5,373 nt of DNA from Proteobacteria bacterium UBA5122 (GTDB taxonomy: Bacteria > Pseudomonadota > Gammaproteobacteria > Tenderiales > Tenderiaceae). Below are positions 1-5,373 of this stretch, piece after piece. Each line of letters begins with the position of its first letter. Position 1 is the stretch's first letter. The notes beneath the pieces are model-generated. The model did not search any database and was not told the DNA's origin. It was given only the letters and a program-made list of their open reading frames with translations. The stretch spans positions 1-5,373 of the forward strand of contig DHYU01000013.1 of the NCBI GenBank assembly GCA_002415485.1. The letters are read 5' to 3'. Made by a program: the position numbers and the translations under genes.

Positions 1-645
1 GAAGACCCGGCGGAAATCAATCTGCAGGGGATCAACCAGGTCAACGTCAACCCCAAGGTCGGCCTGACGTTTTCCGCAGCCCTGAAATCCTTCCTCCGTC
101 AGGACCCGGACATCATCATGGTCGGTGAGATTCGTGACCTAGAAACCGCCGAGATCGCGATCAAGGCCGCACAAACCGGTCACATGGTACTCTCGACACT
201 GCACACCAATGACGCGCCGCAAACACTGTCGCGGCTGTTAAACATGGGGGTGGCGCCGTTTAATATCGCCTCAGCAGTCTCCTTGATCATTGCCCAACGG
301 CTGGCACGGCGTCTATGCTCTCATTGCAAGGCACCGGCAGACATCCCCAAGCAAGCATTGCTAAAAGAAGGCTTCACAGAAAAACAGGTCGATGATGGTT
401 TCACCGTATACCACCCCGTCGGTTGTGATCAATGCAACGATGGTTATAAAGGCCGGGTCGGTATTTATCAGGTCATGCCCATCTCCGATGCGATGGGACG
501 ACTGATCATGAAGGGCTGTACCGCCATAGACCTTGCCGACCAAGCAGCTCAGGAAGGTATTAACGATTTACGAAAATCCGGCCTATTGAAAGTATCCCAG
601 GGCCTGACCAGCCTAGAAGAAATCAACCGCGTCATCACGGAGTAA
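1..645 (+). CDS. pilB: PilB, type IV pilus extension ATPase (C-terminal part, 5' end outside window)
   Basis: This cytoplasmic hexameric ATPase of the GspE/PilB secretion ATPase family powers pilin polymerisation at the inner-membrane platform. The window opens in frame, so the reading frame runs from base 1 to a TAA, giving 214 visible residues. Family members are about 570 residues, so the N-terminal domain and Walker A loop lie upstream. Visible landmarks are the Walker B region DPDIIMVGEIRD (residues 35-46), the His box TGHMVLSTLHTND (59-71), the conserved QRLARRLC stretch (99-106) and a four-cysteine zinc site, CxxC at 106/109 and 142/145. After it comes GYKGRVGIY (148-156). The following residue is Gln where many homologues have Glu, a minor change. 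The zinc site and the neighbouring pilC favour PilB over the retraction ATPase PilT, which lacks these cysteines. A type II secretion GspE is less likely because pilC and pilD follow directly. The ATG at 118 is internal and is not the start. Confidence 0.96.
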   Translation, partial: EDPAEINLQGINQVNVNPKVGLTFSAALKSFLRQDPDIIMVGEIRDLETAEIAIKAAQTGHMVLSTLHTNDAPQTLSRLLNMGVAPFNIASAVSLIIAQRLARRLCSHCKAPADIPKQALLKEGFTEKQVDDGFTVYHPVGCDQCNDGYKGRVGIYQVMPISDAMGRLIMKGCTAIDLADQAAQEGINDLRKSGLLKVSQGLTSLEEINRVITE

Positions 646-651
646 CGAGTC

Positions 652-1884
652 ATGGCTGACAACAAAAGCGCCGCCAAGCTGGACACCTATACCTGGGAAG
701 GCACCGACAAACGCGGCAATCGGGCCAAGGGCGAATTGCGGGGCAGCAGCCCAACCTTGATCAAGGCAGAGCTGCGCCGGCAAGGGATCAATCCACTCAA
801 GGTCAAGAAAAAGCCCAAGCCTCTGTTTGGAGGCACCAACAAAGGTAAAGCGATCACTCCCAAGGATATCGCCATCTTCAGTCGCCAGATGGCGACCATG
901 ATGAGCTCCGGGGTACCCTTGGTACAAGCCTTCGAGATCGTTGGCCGTGGCCATGAAAATCCCAAGATGCAAGAAATGTTGATGAAGATCAAAGGCGATA
1001 TCGAAGGCGGTAACTCCCTCGCCGACGCCTTGGCCAAACATCCGAAATACTTCGACGCCCTATACTGCAACCTGGTCAACGCGGGCGAGCAGGCCGGCAT
1101 CCTCGAGGGCCTGCTGCATAAAATTGCACTTTACAAAGAAAAAGTCGAGGCAATCAAAGGCAAGATCAAAAAGGCCCTGTTTTACCCAACTGCCGTTATT
1201 ATCGCGGCGATCATCGTTACAACCATCCTGTTGATGTTCGTTGTCCCTGAGTTTGCGGCCCTATTCCAGGGCTTTGGTGCGGACCTGCCGGCTTTGACAC
1301 AAATGGTTGTCGACATGTCCGACTTCTTGATGGCTTACTGGTGGCTAGTGTTTGGTGTACTCGCCGTGATCGTCGTGATCATCAAAAAGCTCAAAGAGAC
1401 TTCCAAGCCCTTTAATGACTTTCTGGATAAAACCATCCTCAAAATGCCGATCTTTGGTGATCTGATCCGCAAGGCCACCATCGCCCGTTTTGCACGCACA
1501 CTGTCGACCATGTTTGCGGCCGGTGTGCCCTTGGTCGAGGCGATGACTACTGTCGCCGGTGCTGCGGGCAATGTCGTGTATGAACAGGCCATCCTGCGTA
1601 TGCGTGACGAAATAGCAACCGGCTCGCCGCTACAAGCCTCTATGCGACAAACCAATCTCTTCCCTAACATGGTGGTGCAATTGATCGCCATCGGTGAAGA
1701 GGCCGGCTCACTCGATGCAATGCTCGCCAAGGTCGCGGACTTCTATGAAGAAGAGGTCGACAATGCCGTCGATGGCCTCAGTAGCCTGATGGAACCACTG
1801 ATCATGGCCTTCCTCGGTGTCATCATCGGCGGCCTGGTCATCGCGATGTACCTGCCTATCTTCAAAATGGGTGAAGTGGTATAA
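652..1884 (+). CDS. pilC: PilC, type IV pilus inner-membrane platform protein
   Basis: PilC is the polytopic inner-membrane protein on which PilB (extension) and PilT (retraction) act during pilus assembly. The 410-residue length is normal for the GspF/PilC family. Two homologous T2SSF domains are visible. The first, about residues 74-197, has FSRQMATMMSSGVPL (76-90) and NAGEQAGIL (143-151). The second, about 277-399, has ARTLSTMFAAGVPL (281-294) and IAIGEEAGSL (345-354). Three strongly hydrophobic segments, about 176-199, 228-245 and 382-403, fit the usual three membrane helices. The ATG at 652 is preceded by GGAG at 639-642, which overlaps the pilB stop, with 9 nt of spacing. The gap to pilB is 6 bp, so the two are almost certainly cotranscribed. 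The type II secretion GspF is the main alternative and is disfavoured by the pil neighbours. Confidence 0.97.
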   Translation: MADNKSAAKLDTYTWEGTDKRGNRAKGELRGSSPTLIKAELRRQGINPLKVKKKPKPLFGGTNKGKAITPKDIAIFSRQMATMMSSGVPLVQAFEIVGRGHENPKMQEMLMKIKGDIEGGNSLADALAKHPKYFDALYCNLVNAGEQAGILEGLLHKIALYKEKVEAIKGKIKKALFYPTAVIIAAIIVTTILLMFVVPEFAALFQGFGADLPALTQMVVDMSDFLMAYWWLVFGVLAVIVVIIKKLKETSKPFNDFLDKTILKMPIFGDLIRKATIARFARTLSTMFAAGVPLVEAMTTVAGAAGNVVYEQAILRMRDEIATGSPLQASMRQTNLFPNMVVQLIAIGEEAGSLDAMLAKVADFYEEEVDNAVDGLSSLMEPLIMAFLGVIIGGLVIAMYLPIFKMGEVV

Positions 1885-1892
1885 CGTAGTCC

Positions 1893-2759
1893 ATGCAATT
1901 ACTGGAATTATTGGCAGGAAGCCAGCTACTTTTTATATCACTGGTCGTCGTGCTATCAGCCATGGTCGGCAGCTTCCTCAATGTCGTCATCCATCGTCTG
2001 CCGATCATGATGGAGCGAGAGTGGCGAGGCCAATGCGCTGAACTCAATGGCACCCCCATCGCTGAACAAGCGCGTTACAACCTGGCCGTGCCACGCTCGG
2101 CCTGCCCACACTGTAGCCACAGAATTACTGCGCTCGAAAACATCCCCGTCATCAGCTATCTGTTCTTGAAGGGGAAGTGTGCCAGCTGCCAGGCCCGTAT
2201 CTCACCGCGCTATCCGATCATTGAATCGGTGACTGCGCTGCTATCGGCCACCATCGCCTGGTACTTTGGATTCGGCTGGGAGACACTGGCCGCACTCGTC
2301 CTCACCTGGTCACTCATCTGCCTGACCATGATCGATGTGGATCATCAATTACTGCCGGACAGCATCACGCTGCCCATGCTCTGGCTGGGCTTGGCGATTA
2401 ATCTGTTCACCGGCATGTTCACCGATATTCAATCCGCCCTGATCGGCGCGATGATCGGTTACCTCAGTCTGTGGTCAATCTACTGGATATTTAAACTGCT
2501 GACCGGCAAGGAAGGCATGGGATATGGCGATTTCAAGCTATTGGCCATGCTCGGTGCCTGGCTCGGTTGGCAAATGCTGCCCGTGATTATTCTCGCCTCC
2601 TCGCTGGTCGGTGCCGTGGTCGGTATCAGTTTGGTCGTAATGCGCGGCCATGAACGCAACACCCCCATCCCCTTCGGGCCCTATCTGGCAGCCGCCGGAT
2701 GGATTGCGTTGATCTGGGGTGTTGCGATTACCGAGCAATACCTCGGCATCCTCACCTGA
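1893..2759 (+). CDS. pilD: PilD, prepilin peptidase and N-methyltransferase
   Basis: PilD is an inner-membrane aspartyl protease (peptidase family A24). It cleaves the leader peptide of type IV pilins and pseudopilins and methylates the new N-terminal residue. The 288-residue protein is full length. An N-terminal hydrophobic segment (about 11-28) leads into the methyltransferase-type domain. This carries two zinc CxxC pairs, C71/C74 and C96/C99, the second in the KGKCASC context. The peptidase domain has both expected aspartates: D148 in MIDVDHQLLPD (146-156) and D213 in the GMGYGDFKL motif (208-216). Several hydrophobic helices surround them, and the family motif PIPFGPYLAAAGW lies at 258-270. 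It starts 8 bp after pilC. No good Shine-Dalgarno sequence is visible, so translation may be coupled to pilC. In other bacteria the same enzyme often also serves type II secretion, but no such genes are visible here. Confidence 0.97.
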   Translation: MQLLELLAGSQLLFISLVVVLSAMVGSFLNVVIHRLPIMMEREWRGQCAELNGTPIAEQARYNLAVPRSACPHCSHRITALENIPVISYLFLKGKCASCQARISPRYPIIESVTALLSATIAWYFGFGWETLAALVLTWSLICLTMIDVDHQLLPDSITLPMLWLGLAINLFTGMFTDIQSALIGAMIGYLSLWSIYWIFKLLTGKEGMGYGDFKLLAMLGAWLGWQMLPVIILASSLVGAVVGISLVVMRGHERNTPIPFGPYLAAAGWIALIWGVAITEQYLGILT

Positions 2760-2761
2760 TC

Positions 2762-3355
2762 ATGCGCATCATTGCCCTAACTGGCGGCATCGGCAGTGGC
2801 AAATCAACAGTCGCTGAATTATTTGCCGAACTGGGCGTACCGATCATTGATGCCGACGTCATTGCTCGCGAACAGGTCGAGCCCAGGCAACCGGCCCTTA
2901 CCGAGATCGTCAACGTTTTTGGCAATAGCATCCTCAATGCCGATGGCACACTCAACCGCCGCGCACTACGAGACATCATCTTCGCCGATGATCAGGCTCG
3001 GCTGACACTGGAGGCGATTCTTCATCCACGCATCCGCCAGCGCATGCAGGCTCTCGCAGCCCAACAAACCGCCCCCTACGGCCTATTCGTGATTCCGCTA
3101 CTGATCGAGACAGGCCAGGCGCCGAGCTATGAGCAAATATTGGTTGTCGATTGTGATGATGATCTACGTCGTCGACGCGTCATGCAGCGAGATCATCAAC
3201 CCGCTGAGTCCGTCGACGCCATCTTCGCGCGTCAAGCGACACGCGAACAGCGTCTGGCCATCGCGAGTGAAGTTATTCACAATTCTGGCGATATAGAACA
3301 GTTACGCACTCAAGTTAACGCACTGCATCGCCGTTACACCCAACAGAGCCTGTAA
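2762..3355 (+). CDS. coaE: CoaE, dephospho-CoA kinase
   Basis: CoaE catalyses the last step of coenzyme A synthesis, ATP-dependent phosphorylation of the ribose 3'-hydroxyl of dephospho-CoA, in the cytoplasm. The 197-residue product is close to the roughly 200 residues usual for the family. Visible motifs are the P-loop GGIGSGKST (8-16), IIDADVIAR (28-36) with the paired aspartates D30 and D32, LHPR (87-90), PLLIETG (112-118) and the C-terminal FARQATREQRLAIASEVIHNSG (split here as FARQATREQRL 155-165 and VIHNSG 171-176). The start is the ATG at 2762, which gives the canonical MRIIALTGG opening. An in-frame ATG at 2699 would add 21 residues lying inside pilD and is unlikely. The gap to the pilD stop is 2 bp and no Shine-Dalgarno sequence is evident, which suggests translational coupling. 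The pilD-coaE pairing is common in gammaproteobacteria. Confidence 0.97.
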   Translation: MRIIALTGGIGSGKSTVAELFAELGVPIIDADVIAREQVEPRQPALTEIVNVFGNSILNADGTLNRRALRDIIFADDQARLTLEAILHPRIRQRMQALAAQQTAPYGLFVIPLLIETGQAPSYEQILVVDCDDDLRRRRVMQRDHQPAESVDAIFARQATREQRLAIASEVIHNSGDIEQLRTQVNALHRRYTQQSL

Positions 3356-3471
3356 AATTTGAACCACGCCCCATGCAATCCAATTCGGAAAGCTGTGGGC
3401 GTATACCTTTAATCACTGCTCGGCATGGCGTAAACTACAGCCACAGAAAAAATGCAGCACAGGGCAGCACA
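3356..3471 (+). promoter_or_regulatory. coaE-zapD intergenic gap, possible weak promoter
   Basis: This is the only sizeable gap among the plus-strand genes. The best sigma70-like pair I can find is TTTAAT at 3408-3413 (3 of 6 matches to TTGACA) and TAAACT at 3431-3436 (4 of 6 to TATAAT), separated by 17 bp. That arrangement would place a start site about 30 nt before the GTG proposed for zapD. The match is poor and could be chance. A short inverted repeat, ACGCCC at 3366-3371 with GGGCGT at 3397-3402, has a 25-nt loop and no T-run after it, so it is not a convincing terminator. Confidence 0.2.
3461..3464 (+). promoter_or_regulatory. Shine-Dalgarno supporting a GTG start of zapD
   Basis: AGGG lies 7 nt before the in-frame GTG at 3472. 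The other candidate starts, ATG 3373 and TTG 3493, have no comparable purine-rich site in front of them. This is the main sequence reason for choosing GTG 3472, and it remains a weak, short match. Confidence 0.4.
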
Positions 3472-4311
3472 GTGGACGGTCAAGTCGTTAAATTGAGTAA
3501 TTCAGACACAACTGGGTCAAACCACTCAGCGCCTCTGGCGAGCAGCGCCTATTCTCCGATTATCTATGAACAACCCTTGAACGAACGCATCCGTACCTTT
3601 CTGCGTTTGGAATTTCTGTTTCAACAGGCGCGTTCGCATCTGTTCCGTCATTCTGCCTGGGATAGCCGTGCTGCAATCAACACGCTGTTTGATATCGTCA
3701 ACATCTTCAGTCGCAGTGATCTCAAGACCGAGGTCATGAAAGAATTGGAGCGTCAGGCCGGTTTTCTCGAGCGTTTGGCAGAGAATCCACAGGTCGACAC
3801 ATCCCGTCTAGAGGACATTCTCAACGATATAGACCTGTTGATCGACCGCCTGTATGCGGCCAATAACCAATCCTTTGATCTACGCGGCAACGAATTATTG
3901 AACAGCATCAAACAACGCAGCTCCATTGCTGGTGGCTGTTGCGACTTTGATCTGCCTGCCTATCATTTATGGCTGTCGCAGCCGGAAGAAAAACGAATCA
4001 TCGATATTCAAAAATGGATTGAACCGTTTGAGCCGATCCAGGAGGCGATCAAGCTGATCATGCGTTTGATCCGCGAAAGCGCCCAACCACGCAACGAAAT
4101 CGCCGAGGGTGGTTTCTTTCAATTGAATCTCGATCCCAGCGCCATTACACAAATGATTCGAGTGACACTGGACAGCGGTCAACCCTATTACGCCGAGATC
4201 AGCGGCGGCAAACACCGCATCACGATCCGTTTCATGGAGTCATACATCTACGAGCGGCCGAAACAAACCAGCCTCAACGTCCCCTTTCGCCTCTACTGCT
4301 GCACCCTATGA
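3472..4311 (+). CDS. zapD: ZapD, FtsZ-associated cell division protein
   Basis: ZapD (formerly YacF) is a cytoplasmic protein that binds the FtsZ C-terminus and crosslinks FtsZ filaments, helping Z-ring assembly. Numbered from the GTG at 3472 the product has 279 residues. The conserved part begins at IIYEQPLNERIRTFLRLEFL (30-49), matching the E. coli N-terminal region (FEHPLNEKMRTWLRIEFL) from memory. The helical N-terminal half is followed by the hallmark GGCCDFDLP (154-162) and a C-terminal beta-rich part with EISGGKHRITIRFM (242-255). E. coli ZapD is about 247 residues, so even this start leaves about 25 extra Ser/Thr/Asn-rich residues at the N-terminus. An ATG at 3373 would give 312 residues but has no ribosome site, and the added stretch uses rare-looking codons. 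A TTG at 3493 would give 272 residues. The gene identity is firm and the start is not. Its stop overlaps the yacG start by four bases. Confidence 0.93.
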   Translation: MDGQVVKLSNSDTTGSNHSAPLASSAYSPIIYEQPLNERIRTFLRLEFLFQQARSHLFRHSAWDSRAAINTLFDIVNIFSRSDLKTEVMKELERQAGFLERLAENPQVDTSRLEDILNDIDLLIDRLYAANNQSFDLRGNELLNSIKQRSSIAGGCCDFDLPAYHLWLSQPEEKRIIDIQKWIEPFEPIQEAIKLIMRLIRESAQPRNEIAEGGFFQLNLDPSAITQMIRVTLDSGQPYYAEISGGKHRITIRFMESYIYERPKQTSLNVPFRLYCCTL

Positions 4312-4511
4312 GCACGACCACCATGGTCAGCTGCCCCACCTGCGGCAATCGGGTGGCATGGGCACCGGAATCGACCTATCGCCCGTTTTGCAGTGACCGC
4401 TGCCGTCTGATTGATCTTGGTGCCTGGGCCAATGAAGAATACAGCGTCCCCGCTGAAACGCCGCCCGATGACCTGGAAGACATGATTCACGGCGAACTGC
4501 CGCCGCGCTAA
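4308..4511 (+). CDS. yacG: YacG, small zinc protein, DNA gyrase inhibitor family
   Basis: This small protein of 67 residues closely matches the length of E. coli YacG (65). It has a single zinc finger with ligands C9 and C12 (CPTC) and C28 and C32 (FCSDRC), followed by the family signature RLIDLGAWANEE (33-44) and an acidic, probably disordered tail. E. coli YacG binds the GyrB subunit of DNA gyrase and inhibits its DNA binding. That role is known for the family and inferred here. The start ATG at 4308 shares bases with the zapD TGA (ATGA, 4308-4311), and no Shine-Dalgarno sequence precedes it, so translation is probably coupled to zapD. A second ATG at 4323 would only remove five residues before the finger. 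The zapD-yacG order is the usual one in gammaproteobacteria. Confidence 0.96.
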   Translation: MSTTTMVSCPTCGNRVAWAPESTYRPFCSDRCRLIDLGAWANEEYSVPAETPPDDLEDMIHGELPPR

Positions 4512-4524
4512 TCCATCAACGCCT

Positions 4525-5373
4525 TTAACCCGCCGGCCACAGATCACGAATGGCGGCGATACCCTGAGCACCATGGGCCCAGGCCTCATTCACATCTGCC
4601 ACACGCATGCCGCCTAATAAATACACCGGCAGATTGACCTCATCGAGCAACAACTTCGCCGCCGCCCAGCCCAGTGGCGACACACCCGGATGACTGGCCG
4701 TCGGCTGCACCGGCGCCAGCACCGCAAAATCCACACCGATCAGCTCGGCCTGCGCCAACTCAGCAGCGTTGTGTGTCGAGGCCGCCACCCACATGCCCGC
4801 CGGCAACGGCCGTTCATTCAGACACATCAGGCGCTCGCTGGTCAGGTGTATGCCATCGGCCCCGAGCGCCATCACCGTCTCCGCGTCGGCATTCAACAAC
4901 AATCGCACACCCGCCCGACGACACACCGGCAACACACGCTGCGCCAACAGACGATAATCATCCGCAGGCAGCGACTTGGCGCGCAATTGCACCAAACGCA
5001 CGCCCTGGGCCAAGGCCTGTGACAGCTGATCGAGAAACAACGCCACGTCGGTCGTGGGTTCAGGCGTGACCAAGTAACGATCGGGCAGACAGGCCGCCGT
5101 CACAATCGGCCGATTGGCCGCCGGAAACGCCCGTTCACTGAGGGCCTCCTGCGCCACCCATTCCACCGCCTGCCCCTCACGACCATGGGGCTCGCCGCGA
5201 AACCGGCTCACGCGCCAGACATCGAGCATCACCGATTTATCAGGGTAACGATGACGCACCCGCAACAACGGCCGCGCCGCCTCGACCTCTATGCCCAATT
5301 CCTCATGAAGCTCACGGCGCAGCGCCTCGGCGGCCGATTCACCGGCATCGATCTTGCCGCCGGGAAACTCCCA
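4525..5373 (-). CDS. Nudix hydrolase (MutT type) fused to a ThiE/TenI-like domain, 5' end outside window
   Basis: The frame is open from the right edge to the TAA at 4527-4525, with 282 residues visible. Compared with E. coli MutT, only about 33 N-terminal residues are missing. The first visible residues are WEFPGGKI. A complete Nudix box follows: G6, E12, R20, E21, E24, E25, G27. The MutT-like C-terminal part has GEPHGREGQAVEW (61-73 region) and FPAANRP, whose Asn (residue 87) aligns with N119 of E. coli MutT, which recognises 8-oxoguanine. Removal of 8-oxo-dGTP is therefore the likely role of the first domain. From about residue 97 (LPDRYLVTPEP) a TIM-barrel domain of the TMP-TENI family follows. 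It has QLRAK (129-133), ADGIHL (172-177), STH (199-201), PTASHP (224-229) and LLGGM (252-256). Several thiamine phosphate synthase residues are replaced (see findings), so its activity is uncertain. Such fusions are known in Pseudomonas and relatives, often annotated as MutT/thiamine phosphate synthase. Confidence 0.93.
   Translation of the reverse strand, partial: WEFPGGKIDAGESAAEALRRELHEELGIEVEAARPLLRVRHRYPDKSVMLDVWRVSRFRGEPHGREGQAVEWVAQEALSERAFPAANRPIVTAACLPDRYLVTPEPTTDVALFLDQLSQALAQGVRLVQLRAKSLPADDYRLLAQRVLPVCRRAGVRLLLNADAETVMALGADGIHLTSERLMCLNERPLPAGMWVAASTHNAAELAQAELIGVDFAVLAPVQPTASHPGVSPLGWAAAKLLLDEVNLPVYLLGGMRVADVNEAWAHGAQGIAAIRDLWPAG

Noticed and set aside
613..1100. Two long minus-strand open frames (613-1041 and 687-1100) inside pilB/pilC
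   Set aside because: They lie antisense to a clear pilC frame, overlap each other, and their translations show no recognisable domain. They are shadows of codon bias.
2699..2761. Upstream in-frame ATG extending coaE by 21 residues
   Set aside because: The extension lies within the pilD C-terminal coding sequence, has no family similarity, and precedes the canonical CoaE opening MRIIALTGG.
3366..3402. Inverted repeat ACGCCC/GGGCGT after coaE considered as a terminator
   Set aside because: The stem is only 6 bp with a 25-nt loop and no U-tract follows. It is not better than chance.
4293..4589. Minus-strand 98-codon frame covering yacG
   Set aside because: It is antisense to yacG, whose zinc finger and family signature are clear, and it runs out of the end of the Nudix gene in another frame.
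4674..5069. Plus-strand open frame of 131 codons opposite the Nudix/ThiE-like gene
   Set aside because: The translation is Pro/Ala/Thr-rich and low in complexity, as expected opposite a GC-rich coding strand. The minus-strand frame has unmistakable Nudix and barrel motifs.
1..5373. A new defence, mobile or regulatory RNA system in the window
   Set aside because: Nearly every base is occupied by recognised conserved genes in a familiar order. I saw no direct repeats, integrase, transposase, toxin-antitoxin pair or structured leader.

Overview
This window looks like ordinary chromosomal DNA from a gammaproteobacterium. It carries the type IV pilus assembly block pilB-pilC-pilD, followed by coaE, zapD and yacG, all on the plus strand. 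A MutT (Nudix) plus ThiE-like fusion gene runs toward them on the minus strand. ZapD and YacG, the pilD-coaE linkage and the MutT/ThiE-like fusion are all typical of gammaproteobacteria. The base composition is moderately GC-rich and even. No mobile element, tRNA, rRNA, CRISPR array or clear sign of transfer is visible. The genus cannot be named from this sequence.

Layout: (1) 1-645, the C-terminal 214 residues of the pilus extension ATPase PilB, open at the left edge. (2) 652-1884, PilC, the inner-membrane platform protein. (3) 1893-2759, PilD, the prepilin peptidase and N-methyltransferase. (4) 2762-3355, CoaE, the last enzyme of coenzyme A synthesis. (5) A gap of about 116 bp, then ZapD (most likely 3472-4311), a regulator of FtsZ bundling. 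(6) 4308-4511, YacG, a small zinc protein, overlapping the zapD stop by four bases. (7) 5373-4525 on the minus strand, a Nudix hydrolase with a C-terminal ThiE-like barrel, open at the right edge.

Function: PilB powers pilus assembly on the PilC platform, and PilD processes the pilins. coaE, zapD and yacG are housekeeping genes that travel with the pil block in many gammaproteobacteria. Gaps of 6, 8 and 2 bp between pilB, pilC, pilD and coaE suggest one transcript. The larger gap before zapD could hold a second promoter. The minus-strand gene meets yacG tail to tail with only 13 bp between the stop codons.

I found no previously undescribed system. The most interesting point is the ThiE-like domain of the Nudix fusion. 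By motif alignment from memory it keeps the barrel and substrate-site landmarks but lacks the two Asp magnesium ligands and the pyrophosphate-site Lys of true thiamine phosphate synthases. Its assigned thiamine role is therefore doubtful. The second open question is the start codon of zapD.
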